Below, in pieces: positions 6,565-13,544 of a stretch of DNA of 43,394 bases. The stretch's first letter is position 1, and each line of letters begins with the position of its first letter. The position numbers were made by a program, and so were the translations under genes. Origin of the DNA: JACQFK01 sp036383955 (GTDB lineage: Bacteria; Planctomycetota; MHYJ01; JACPRB01); contig DASVNH010000286.1 in NCBI GenBank assembly GCA_036383955.1, forward strand, positions 1-43,394, written 5' to 3'. Under the pieces are notes generated by a model. The model saw nothing but the letters and a program-made list of their open reading frames with translations, searched no databases and was not told the origin of the DNA.

Positions 6565-9156
6565 ATGGCGACCCCCCTGATGGAGCAGTACAACCGGATC
6601 AAGGCGAAGCATCCGGGGGAGATCCTGCTGTTCCGGCTGGGCGACTTCTACGAGATGTTCGACGAGGACGCCAAGACCGCCTCCCGCGTGCTCGGCATCG
6701 TCCTCACCTCGCGCCAGAAGGGCGAAGGCCGCATTCCCATGTGCGGCATCCCCCACCACTCCTCCCAGTCCTACATCAACCGCCTCCTCAAGGCCGGCCT
6801 GCGCGTCGCCGTCTGCGAGCAGCTCCAGGACCCCGAGGAGGCCGAGGGGATCGTCGACCGCGACGTCGTCCGCGTCATCACCCCCGGCACCCTCGTCGAG
6901 GAGTCCATCCTCGAGGAGAAGCGGAACAACTACCTGGCGGCGGCGGTGGCCGACGGCCCCCGGACCGGCCTCGCCTGGGTCGACCTCTCGACCGGGGTCT
7001 TCAAGTGCGAAGACATCCCCGGCGAGCACCTGACCGACGAGCTCGTCCGGCTCTCGCCCAGCGAGACGCTGCTGCCGACGTCCGCCGGCGACGAGCTGGC
7101 CGAGCGGATCCGCCAGGCCGCCGGGGGGATCGTCACCGCGTATCACGACTGGACCTTCGACCGCGACAACGCGCGCCGCGGCCTGCTCGAACACTTCAAG
7201 ATGAAGTCGCTCACCGGCTTCGGCGTCGAGGAGCTCGGCCCCGCGATCGCCGCCGCCGGCGCGATCCTCGCGTATCTCAAGGACACGCAGAAGGGCCCGC
7301 TCGCGCACCTCACCCGCCTCGAGCGCCACGTCGCCGAAGGGCGGATGTTCCTCGACCGCCAGACCCAGGCGTCGCTGGAGCTCACCGAGACGATGCGCGG
7401 CGGCGAGCGCAAGGGCACGCTGCTCTGGGTCCTCGACCGCTCCCGCACCCCGATGGGCGCGCGGCTCCTCCGCGACTGGGTGACCGCGCCGCTCGCGAAG
7501 ACGGCCGACATCAAGGCGCGCCTGGGGGCCGTCGAGGAGCTCTTCGAGAGCGAGCGGCTGCGGACCGACGTCCAGGACCTGCTCAAGAACGTCTCGGACC
7601 TCGAGCGGGCGCTCGCCCGGGTCGGCGCGGGCCGCGCCAACGCGCGCGACCTCGTGGGGCTGCGGACGTCGCTCCAGCCCCTCCCGAAGCTGGCGGCCCT
7701 CAAGTTCAAGGCGCGGGCGCTCAAGGACCTGAAGATCGGCACGCACGAGAAGCTGGCCGCGCACCTGGGCACGGCGCTGGCCGACGACCCGCCCCACCAG
7801 ATCACCGAAGGCGGGATCATCCGCAAGGGCTTCCACGAGGAGCTCGACAAGCTGCGGGCGATGGCCGTCGACGGCAAGGGCTGGATCGCCGCGTTCGAGA
7901 CGCGGGAGGCGAAGCGCAGCGGGATCCCGTCGCTCAAGGTCAGCTACAACCGGGTCTTCGGCTACTACATCGAGATCACGAACGTCCACCAGGCGAAGGT
8001 GCCGGCCGACTACGTCCGCAAGCAGACGCTGAAGAACGCCGAGCGCTACATCACGCCCGAGCTCAAGGAATACGAGACGGCCGTGCTGAACGCGGAGGAC
8101 CGCTCGAAGGAGATCGAGATCGAGGTCTTCCGCGAGGTGCGCGCGCGGGTGGGGGAGGACATCGCCGAGCTGCAGGACACGGCGCGGTCGCTGGCGGCGC
8201 TCGACGCCCTGAGCGCGCTCGCGCAGACCGCCCGCGAGCAGAACTACGCGAAGCCGGACGTCGACGAGTCCCTGGACATGGACCTGCGCGACGCCCGCCA
8301 TCCCGTGCTCGAGGCGGTGATGGACGAGAAGGTGGTGCCGAACGACGTGATCGTGGGCGGGGCGGCGCCGATCCAGCTGATCACGGGGCCGAACATGGCG
8401 GGGAAGTCGACGTACATCCGGCAGGCGGCGCTGGCGGCGCTGATGGCGCAGATGGGCTCGTACGTGCCGGCGGCGAAGGCGCGGATCGGGGTCGTCGACC
8501 GGATCTTCACGCGGGTGGGGGCGGCGGACGAGCTGTCGCGGGGGCAGTCGACGTTCATGGTCGAGATGAGCGAGACGGCCAACATCCTGAACAACGCGAC
8601 GAAGCGGAGCCTGATCATCCTGGACGAGATCGGGCGGGGGACGTCGACGTTCGACGGCGTCTCGATCGCCTGGGCGGTGACGGAGCACCTGCACGAGCGG
8701 CTGAAGGCGCGGACGCTGTTCGCGACGCACTATCACGAGCTGACGGAGCTGGGGAAGACGCTGGCGGGGGTGCGGAACCTGCGGGTGGCGGTGAAGGAGT
8801 GGGGGGAGGGGATCGTCTTCCTGCACCGCATCGAGGAGGGGGCGACGGACAAGAGCTACGGGATCCACGTGGCGCGGCTGGCCGGGATCCCGCAGGCGGT
8901 GGTGGACCGGTCCAAGGTGATCCTCGCGGGGCTCGAGGCGATGACGGCCGAGCGGGGCGGGGTGAAGAAGCCGCGGGCGGGCGACCTCCACCAGCTGGCG
9001 CTCTTCGCGGCGGCGGCGCCTCCGCCTCCGCCGGAGGATCCGCTCCGCCGCGAGCTGGCCGGCCTGGACCCGAACAAGCTCACCCCGATCCAGGCCCTCC
9101 AGAAGCTCGCCGACCTGGTGGACCGGGCCCAACGTGTTACAAAGCATCCAGGATGA
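6565..9156 (+). CDS. mutS: DNA mismatch repair ATPase MutS
   Basis: An 863-residue, full-length MutS, which binds mismatches and small loops and recruits MutL. The mismatch-recognition motif is GDFYEMFDEDA, with Phe28 and Glu30 corresponding to the residues that stack on and contact the mispair. Connector, lever and clamp domains fill about residues 115-560. The ABC-type ATPase has Walker A GPNMAGKS (608-615), the STFMVEMSE signature, Walker B ILDEIGRGTSTFDG (Asp687, Glu688) and ATHYHEL. The C-terminal segment (FAAAAPPPPPEDPLRRELAGLDPNKLTPIQAL) matches the MutS dimer/tetramer tail. Codon third bases are C-rich in the first 500 bases, G-rich near 8300-8990, then C-rich again. There is no Shine-Dalgarno at the start. 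No mutL is visible in the window. Confidence 0.98.
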   Translation: MATPLMEQYNRIKAKHPGEILLFRLGDFYEMFDEDAKTASRVLGIVLTSRQKGEGRIPMCGIPHHSSQSYINRLLKAGLRVAVCEQLQDPEEAEGIVDRDVVRVITPGTLVEESILEEKRNNYLAAAVADGPRTGLAWVDLSTGVFKCEDIPGEHLTDELVRLSPSETLLPTSAGDELAERIRQAAGGIVTAYHDWTFDRDNARRGLLEHFKMKSLTGFGVEELGPAIAAAGAILAYLKDTQKGPLAHLTRLERHVAEGRMFLDRQTQASLELTETMRGGERKGTLLWVLDRSRTPMGARLLRDWVTAPLAKTADIKARLGAVEELFESERLRTDVQDLLKNVSDLERALARVGAGRANARDLVGLRTSLQPLPKLAALKFKARALKDLKIGTHEKLAAHLGTALADDPPHQITEGGIIRKGFHEELDKLRAMAVDGKGWIAAFETREAKRSGIPSLKVSYNRVFGYYIEITNVHQAKVPADYVRKQTLKNAERYITPELKEYETAVLNAEDRSKEIEIEVFREVRARVGEDIAELQDTARSLAALDALSALAQTAREQNYAKPDVDESLDMDLRDARHPVLEAVMDEKVVPNDVIVGGAAPIQLITGPNMAGKSTYIRQAALAALMAQMGSYVPAAKARIGVVDRIFTRVGAADELSRGQSTFMVEMSETANILNNATKRSLIILDEIGRGTSTFDGVSIAWAVTEHLHERLKARTLFATHYHELTELGKTLAGVRNLRVAVKEWGEGIVFLHRIEEGATDKSYGIHVARLAGIPQAVVDRSKVILAGLEAMTAERGGVKKPRAGDLHQLALFAAAAPPPPPEDPLRRELAGLDPNKLTPIQALQKLADLVDRAQRVTKHPG

Positions 9157-9164
9157 TTCGTAAC
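9136..9164. promoter_or_regulatory. imperfect dyad GTTAC...GTAAC upstream of the kinase gene
   Basis: Arms GTTACAAAGCATCC (9136-9149) and GGATGATTCGTAAC (9151-9164) match at 12 of 14 positions around a single central base. The dyad covers the mutS stop and ends 8 nt before a TATAAT. It could be an operator, or a hairpin at the mutS 3' end; there is no T-run. Confidence 0.45.
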
Positions 9165-9171
9165 ATCGGCG

Positions 9172-9177
9172 TATAAT
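9172..9177 (+). promoter_or_regulatory. candidate -10 box of the Ser/Thr kinase gene
   Basis: A consensus TATAAT ends 9 nt before the kinase ATG. No -35 box is seen at 16-18 nt. Because the start site would fall about 3 nt before the ATG and no Shine-Dalgarno is present, the mRNA may be leaderless. The upstream dyad could bind an activator. Confidence 0.5.
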
Positions 9178-9186
9178 CCCCGGACC

Positions 9187-10776
9187 ATGGAAGGCAGGCG
9201 GTTCGGGCATTGCCGGCTGACGCGAAAGCTCGGCGCCGGCGGGATGGGCGAGGTCTGGCTCGCCCGCCACGAGACGCTCGACAAGGACGTGGCCGTCAAG
9301 GTCCTGCCGGTCGACTACGCCCGCGAGCAGGAGGCCATCGAGCGCTTCCTCCGCGAAGCCCGCTCCGCCGCCCGCCTCGAGCACCCCAACGTGGTCCAGG
9401 TCCTCGACGCCGGCACCGCGCCCGACGGCACCCGCTTCATCGTCATGCAGTACGTCGACGGCACCGACCTCGAGAAGATCCTGAAAAAGAAGGGCAAGTT
9501 CGAGGTCTCCGACGCGCTGGCCATCACCAAGAAGATCGCCCAGGCCCTCGGCGCCGCCCACAAGCTCGGCATCGTGCACCGCGACATCAAGCCGTCGAAC
9601 ATCATGCTCACCAAGCAGAGCCGCGTCATGGTCGCCGACTTCGGCCTCGCCCGCGAAAGCGGCGACTCCTCCCTCACCGGCGAAGGCCACATCCTCGGCA
9701 CCCCCCAGTACCTCGCCCCCGAGCAGGCCCGGGGGGAGCCGGTCGACGCCCGCAGCGACCTCTATTCGCTCGGCGGCTCGCTCTACACGTTCCTCACCGG
9801 CAAGGCGCCCTACACCGGCGCCTCGCCCGTCTCCGTCGCCGTCAAGCACGCCGACGCGGCCTCGAAGCCCGAGGCCATCCGGACGCATGCCCCCGACGTC
9901 CCCGCGGACGTCGAGGCCTTCGTCGCCAAGCTCATGGCCAAGAAGCGCGAGGACCGCTACCAGTCGGCGGAGGAGGTCGTGGCGGCCGTCGACCGCCTCA
10001 AATCCGGCGGCGCGACGGTCGTGGCGGTGTCGGAGGACCAGGTCCTCACGCCGAAGAAGAAGCGCCGGCTCCTCCTGGCGGGGGGCTGCCTGGGCGTCCT
10101 GGGGCTCTTCCTCCTGGTCGTCTTCCTGGCGATCCTGGGGCCGAACGAGGCGCAGAAGGCGCTGCGGAAGGCCGTCGAGGCGCGCACGGACGAGGAGCGG
10201 ATCGTGCTGCTGCGGGACGTCGCGAAGAAGTTCCCCGGCACGCCTCCGGCGGCGCAGGCCGGCCAGGAGCTCGCCGAGCGCTTCCAGAAGGAGCTGAAGG
10301 CGGTCGCGCCCGTCGACGGCAAGGCGCCGGTGGAGCGGTTCGACGCCCTGCGCGTCCGCTATCCCGAGTTCGCGGACGCGCTGGGGAAGGCCGAGATGGA
10401 GCTGCACCGGGCGCGGGTGACGCGGCGGACCGAGCGGCTGGCGGCGATCCTCCAGAGCGAGAAGGGGGAGGTGCACGAGACGCTGCGCGACTTCGTGCCG
10501 CCCGACGCCGTCCGCAAGCACGGGGACGGCTGGATCCGGTTCTACGTGCGGGCGATGGTGGGGCTGGTCTTCGGCGCCGGGACGCGGTTCAAGGAGATCG
10601 ACCCGCGGAAGGAGACGCTCAAGGTGGAGCCGCGCAAGACGGCCACGATCGAGGCGAAGGTCCTGGTCACGCACGTGGCCCGGCCGGAGAAGCGGGACGC
10701 GGTCATCCTCGTGGAGTGGACCTGGCTCGAGGACGACTGGTATCTCGGCGAAAACTCCCTGCGCGAGCAGAAGTGA
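9187..10776 (+). CDS. transmembrane Ser/Thr protein kinase (Hanks type)
   Basis: A 529-residue receptor-like kinase. The N-terminal domain has all catalytic motifs: glycine loop GAGGMGEV (16-23), Lys38 in VAVK, HRDIKPSN (131-138, Asp133), DFG (151-153) and GTPQYLAPEQ in the activation segment. One transmembrane helix spans about residues 294-318 after a KKKRR stop-transfer patch. The outer 210 residues (NEAQKALRKAVEARTDEERIV ...) are helical then mixed, with no PASTA or propeller repeats, and are not recognised. The kinase should phosphorylate cytoplasmic targets in response to an envelope signal. It probably has its own promoter (TATAAT at 9172). Confidence 0.95.
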   Translation: MEGRRFGHCRLTRKLGAGGMGEVWLARHETLDKDVAVKVLPVDYAREQEAIERFLREARSAARLEHPNVVQVLDAGTAPDGTRFIVMQYVDGTDLEKILKKKGKFEVSDALAITKKIAQALGAAHKLGIVHRDIKPSNIMLTKQSRVMVADFGLARESGDSSLTGEGHILGTPQYLAPEQARGEPVDARSDLYSLGGSLYTFLTGKAPYTGASPVSVAVKHADAASKPEAIRTHAPDVPADVEAFVAKLMAKKREDRYQSAEEVVAAVDRLKSGGATVVAVSEDQVLTPKKKRRLLLAGGCLGVLGLFLLVVFLAILGPNEAQKALRKAVEARTDEERIVLLRDVAKKFPGTPPAAQAGQELAERFQKELKAVAPVDGKAPVERFDALRVRYPEFADALGKAEMELHRARVTRRTERLAAILQSEKGEVHETLRDFVPPDAVRKHGDGWIRFYVRAMVGLVFGAGTRFKEIDPRKETLKVEPRKTATIEAKVLVTHVARPEKRDAVILVEWTWLEDDWYLGENSLREQK

Positions 10777-10777
10777 C

Positions 10778-10948
10778 TCAGCCGGTCTTTTCCCGCGCGA
10801 TCTCGCGGACCGGCAGGGTCGGCGTGGCCAGCGGCCGGCAGCGCGCGCAGAGATGGCGGCGGTCGACCGTGTGCGCCAGGCCCAGCGCGAAATCCCGCGG
10901 CCGCAGCAGGACCCCGCAGCCCACGCAGTAGACGAACCTTCTTTCCAT
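10778..10948 (-). CDS. small zinc-ribbon protein
   Basis: A 56-residue protein with two Cys pairs (CVGC at 8-11 and CARC at 34-37), the spacing of a zinc ribbon. The ATG at 10948 is chosen for a very strong GGAGGAGG ribosome site about 6 nt upstream; an in-frame ATG 36 nt earlier lacks one. The middle is neutral (LLRPRDFALGLAHTVDRRHL) and the tail charged. It is convergent with the kinase gene with only 1 nt between stops. Function unknown. Confidence 0.75.
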   Translation of the reverse strand: MERRFVYCVGCGVLLRPRDFALGLAHTVDRRHLCARCRPLATPTLPVREIAREKTG

Positions 10949-11075
10949 CGCGCACCTCCTCCCTCGAATCCGGGCATAGCCCATGCAACAGCCGTGCCAG
11001 CGCGGCTCCAGGGCGGACGCGGGGAGGAGGCTACGGGCCGGTAGGACGGGACGCGGGGAGGAACGGGGCGGTGGC

Positions 11076-11807
11076 CTAGTCCTTCACGCCGAGCCGGTCT
11101 TTGACTTCGGCGGGCAGCTGGAGCGGCGCCGCGCCCCAGTTCAGGATCTCGATCTCCATCTCCAGCTTGTAGGCTTTCACCTCCGGCTGGCTTTCCGGCA
11201 CCTTGTAGGCGATCTTCACGGAGCGTTCTTCGACGGCCTTCACCAGCCGGCCGTCCTTCTTCGACACGTAGATCCGCAGGCTGCCCTTCAGGCTGCTCGA
11301 CCAGCGCACTTCGTCCGGCTTGGCGAGCCCGCCCGACGCGACCGCCTTGTCCAGCAGCTTCCCCAGGCTTTCCTTGAGGGCGGCCGCCGGGTAGCTCAGC
11401 GCGTAGCGCTTGCAGAGGGCGCCGTCGACCTCCCGCTCCTCGGGCTCCCGGCCCTTCTCGACCTCCTCCAGCAGCCGCCCGACCAGGCGGTGGGGAGGCT
11501 CGGCCCCCGAGAGCGTGCGGACGATGTCGGCCGCGTCCGGATCCGGCTTTTCGACTTTCTCGCCGAGCCGCTCCTCGGCGGTCTTCCAGAGCCCTTCCGG
11601 CCCCTTGACCAGGATGAGCTCGCCCTTGCGGGCGGACTGGTACTGCTTCATGCGGCTCGTGAGGACGTCGTCGGGCTTCCACTCCCCGGCCCGTTCGAAG
11701 CGGCCCCTGACCTGGTAGGCGTAGGGCTTGGAGGCGGTGGCCTCGAGGGCCTTGCGGAGGTCCCGCAGGTGCTCTTCGCCCTGCAGGAGGAGAAGGAGCG
11801 CGAGCAC
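11076..11807 (-). CDS. exported hypothetical protein
   Basis: A 243-residue protein with a very short hydrophobic start (MLALLLLLQGEEH) that resembles the other minimal signal peptides in this window. The rest is mixed alpha/beta with many charges: YAYQVRGRFERAGEWKPDD, LILVKGPEGLWKTAEERLG, and a C-terminal beta-rich part (SLRIYVSKKDGRLVKAVEERSVKIAY). The layout recalls LolA/outer-membrane lipoprotein-sorting-like beta sheets, but no motif decides it. The start codon is GTG (11807), 2 nt after the stop of the 11810-12823 gene, so translation is probably coupled; there is no clear ribosome site of its own. Confidence 0.75.
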   Translation of the reverse strand: MLALLLLLQGEEHLRDLRKALEATASKPYAYQVRGRFERAGEWKPDDVLTSRMKQYQSARKGELILVKGPEGLWKTAEERLGEKVEKPDPDAADIVRTLSGAEPPHRLVGRLLEEVEKGREPEEREVDGALCKRYALSYPAAALKESLGKLLDKAVASGGLAKPDEVRWSSSLKGSLRIYVSKKDGRLVKAVEERSVKIAYKVPESQPEVKAYKLEMEIEILNWGAAPLQLPAEVKDRLGVKD

Positions 11808-11809
11808 CG

Positions 11810-12823
11810 CTACTTCGAGACGTCGGACGCGCGACGTCCCGCGTCCGTCCCCGCGTAGTCGGAGGCGAGCTTGCGAAGGACCTCCCTCGCCGCGTTCCGG
11901 TCGGGATTGACGAGGGCGTTGTCGATCTTCTTCTCGCCGCGCTTGGAGATCTCGTGGAGGCTCCGGTTCGCCTCTTCCATCTCGTGGGGCGAGAGGCGGT
12001 CGAGCTTCTGGATCTTCTGGAGGGCGTCGATGGCCTTCCGGACGTTGCCGCGCTCGTGCTCGAGGAAGGCGGAGCGGATCTGGGAGAGGATGCCCGGGGC
12101 GGTCTTGCCGTAGGTCTTCGACAGCTCGTCGTAGTAGCTGATGCCGGTGTCGACGCCGACGCTCTCGGCGAGCTCGCCGCGGCGGAGGGCGGCCTCGGAG
12201 ATCTCCGTCAGGCGCGTGTTGGCCTCGCCGGTCTCCTTGTAGCCGGGCTTGGCGAACTGGCAGAAGTCGACCAGGAGCTTGGCGCCCTTCTCATCCTCCA
12301 GCTTGAGCGTGTCGTTCACGCGGGACCAGTCGGAGCGGAGCTTGGCTTCGTACTTGGTGACGGCGTCGGGCACGGTCTTGATGAGGCCGCGGATGGCGTC
12401 GATCGACGCCGCGGCCGCCTTGCCGAAGTCGTTGCCGTGGAGGTCGCCGCCGATGATGGCGGGGGCGCGGCCGACGCCCCAGGCCTTGAGCCAGCGGTTC
12501 TCCTTGTCGAAGTCCATCTTGACGAAGCACCAGGCCCCGCGGGACTGGGTGACGACGTCCTGGTTGGCGAACTCGTTGGGCTCCTTCTCTTCGTTGAGGG
12601 GGCGCACGTAGACGAAGAGGAATTTCTTTTCGACCTGCTGCTCGCCGAAGAAGCGCATGCGGCGGCGCTCCATCTCGCTGAGCTCTCCGCCGCCGCCCGT
12701 GGCGGACTCGATGGAGGGATACCAGGTGACGCGGCGGCCCAGCATGTCGTCGCGGTCGCGCTGCGCGACGCCCGATGCGGCGCAGGCCAGGAGGAGCGCG
12801 GCGGTCGCGATCGGCGTCTTCAT
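11810..12823 (-). CDS. exported protein with thioredoxin-like fold, lacking CxxC
   Basis: A 337-residue protein. The signal peptide is MKTPIATAALLLACAASGVAQ. Residues about 45-130 (KKFLFVYVRPLNEEKEPNEF ... WCFVKMDFDKENRWLKAWGVGRAPAIIGGDLHGNDF) follow the thioredoxin pattern of strand, helix, strand and cis-Pro loop (RAPAII), but the active CxxC is absent. The C-terminal half is helical and TPR-like (FLEHERGNVRKAIDALQKI; VNPDRNAAREVLRKLASDYAGT). The ATG at 12823 has GAGGGA 5 nt upstream; two further in-frame ATGs (12835, 12844) are less well placed. It leads a two-gene unit with 11076-11807. The fold assignment is tentative. Confidence 0.75.
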   Translation of the reverse strand: MKTPIATAALLLACAASGVAQRDRDDMLGRRVTWYPSIESATGGGGELSEMERRRMRFFGEQQVEKKFLFVYVRPLNEEKEPNEFANQDVVTQSRGAWCFVKMDFDKENRWLKAWGVGRAPAIIGGDLHGNDFGKAAAASIDAIRGLIKTVPDAVTKYEAKLRSDWSRVNDTLKLEDEKGAKLLVDFCQFAKPGYKETGEANTRLTEISEAALRRGELAESVGVDTGISYYDELSKTYGKTAPGILSQIRSAFLEHERGNVRKAIDALQKIQKLDRLSPHEMEEANRSLHEISKRGEKKIDNALVNPDRNAAREVLRKLASDYAGTDAGRRASDVSK

Positions 12824-12928
12824 GGTTTCCCTCATAGATCCCATTATTGATACACCCACGTTCCCGGCCCGGCTACCAACATTAGATAAAAGGACGTGGG
12901 GGGATCTTCCCCCGAAAGTACGAGGAAA

Positions 12929-13065
12929 GGTCAGGGTCAAGGTCACGGTCAAGGATCCGTCCCCCCCCCCCGGGGGGAGCCATGGGCGCCCCCCGCGTCG
13001 CCCCCCGGGGGATGGGGGGAACTGGATCGTTGACCTTGACCTTGACCTTGACCTGGACCGTGACC
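12929..13065. repeat. inverted repeat with hexamer-repeat arms (GGTCAA / TTGACC)
   Basis: The left arm (12929-12958) is GGTCAG, GGTCAA, GGTCAC, GGTCAA, GGATCC. The right arm (13030-13065) is four exact TTGACC units followed by TGGACC and GTGACC. The loop contains long C and G runs (12961-13020) that can fold on themselves. The element sits between divergent genes (12823 minus, rpmA plus). The design is the same as the element at 2443-2580, with a different hexamer. Confidence 0.8.
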
Positions 13066-13076
13066 TTCCCTATAAT
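13048..13076 (+). promoter_or_regulatory. sigma-70-type promoter of rpmA
   Basis: TTGACC (13048-13053), a 17-nt spacer and TATAAT (13071-13076) fit the housekeeping consensus. The -35 box is the fourth unit of the tandem TTGACC array. The -10 box ends 10 nt before the rpmA ATG. Confidence 0.8.
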
Positions 13077-13086
13077 TGGCCCCCCT

Positions 13087-13389
13087 ATGGCTCATAAGAA
13101 AGGCGGCGGCTCGTCCTCGAACGGCCGCGACTCCGAGTCCAAGCGACTGGGCGTCAAAGTTTCCGACGGGATGCCCATCCGCGCGGGCGGCATCATCGTG
13201 CGGCAGCGCGGCGCCCGCTGGCGCCAGAAGTTCAACGTCGGCTGCGGCCGCGACTTCACCCTCTTCGCCCTGATGGACGGCGTGGTGAAGTTCGAGCCCG
13301 GCCAGTACATCAGCGTGTATCCCTCGAAGGCCAAGGAGCCCGCGAAGGCCCCGGCGCCTTCGAAGGCCAAAGAGCCCGCGAAGGCGTAA
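13087..13389 (+). CDS. rpmA: 50S ribosomal protein L27
   Basis: A 100-residue L27, which sits near the peptidyl transferase centre. The start MAHKKGGGSSSNGRDS, then KRLGVKVSDG, GGIIVRQRG and NVGCGRDFTLFALMDGVVKFE are diagnostic. L27 is normally about 85 residues; here a Lys/Ala/Pro tail is added, made of two in-frame copies of PSKAKEPAKA encoded by 26-bp direct repeats (13324-13349 and 13360-13385, one mismatch). The usual partner rplU (L21) is not adjacent. No Shine-Dalgarno precedes the ATG and the promoter lies just upstream, so a leaderless transcript is possible. The leader peptide of leuA starts 22 nt after the stop. Confidence 0.96.
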   Translation: MAHKKGGGSSSNGRDSESKRLGVKVSDGMPIRAGGIIVRQRGARWRQKFNVGCGRDFTLFALMDGVVKFEPGQYISVYPSKAKEPAKAPAPSKAKEPAKA

Positions 13390-13392
13390 CGT

Positions 13393-13536
13393 GGAGTCGG
13401 CGAGGAAAACGATGAAGCCCTGTCTGGCCCATCGGCAGACCTCGCTGACGCTCCGACTCCTCCTTACGGGGGGAAGCCGCTAGAGGGCCTACGCCCCGGC
13501 CGCTTCCCCGACGCCGGCTCCGGACCCGTAAGAGGA
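13393..13536 (+). promoter_or_regulatory. structured leuA leader: candidate translational attenuator
   Basis: Two mutually exclusive folds are visible. (1) GGAGTCGG (13393-13400) pairs with CCGACTCC (13453-13460), extended by CGAGG (13401-13405) with CCTCG (13440-13444). (2) TCCTC plus TTACGGG (13458-13462, 13464-13470; C13463 bulged) pairs with CCCGTAAGAGGA (13525-13536), which contains the leuA ribosome site. Inside fold 2 is a hairpin, GGGGAAGC (13470-13477) with GCTTCCCC (13502-13509), with an inner GGGC/GCCC stem. The left strand of fold 2 is exactly the Leu-codon run of the leader peptide, so a ribosome stalled for leucyl-tRNA would free the leuA site. The absence of a T-run argues against transcription termination. 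Folding energies were not computed. Confidence 0.7.
13412..13483 (+). CDS. leucine-rich leader peptide of leuA (leuL-like)
   Basis: A 23-codon ORF, ATG 13412 to TAG 13481-13483, with GAGG (13402-13405) 6 nt upstream. The C-terminal part reads SLTLRLLLTGGSR: six Leu in 23 residues, five of them within residues 12-18, and three adjacent codons CTC CTC CTT (13457-13465). It lies between rpmA and leuA, immediately before a hairpin that can mask the leuA ribosome site. Leu-rich leaders that sense charged tRNA-Leu are known for leu operons of enteric bacteria and actinobacteria; this one is inferred by position and composition, not by homology. Confidence 0.75.
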   Translation: MKPCLAHRQTSLTLRLLLTGGSR

Positions 13537-13544
13537 TGAGTTTT

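Noticed and set aside
11015..11062. Direct repeat GGACGCGGGGAGGA, two copies 34 bases apart
   Set aside because: Short, G-rich and in a gap of generally similar composition; could be chance.
6127..11682. Very long minus-strand open frame across mutS and the kinase gene
   Set aside because: It is antisense to two well-supported genes, has low-complexity Arg/Leu/Val composition, and only its last 99 codons (6127-6426) look like a real protein.
13470..13509. Classical transcription terminator in the leuA leader
   Set aside because: The hairpin is GC-rich but no T-run follows, so translational control is the simpler reading.
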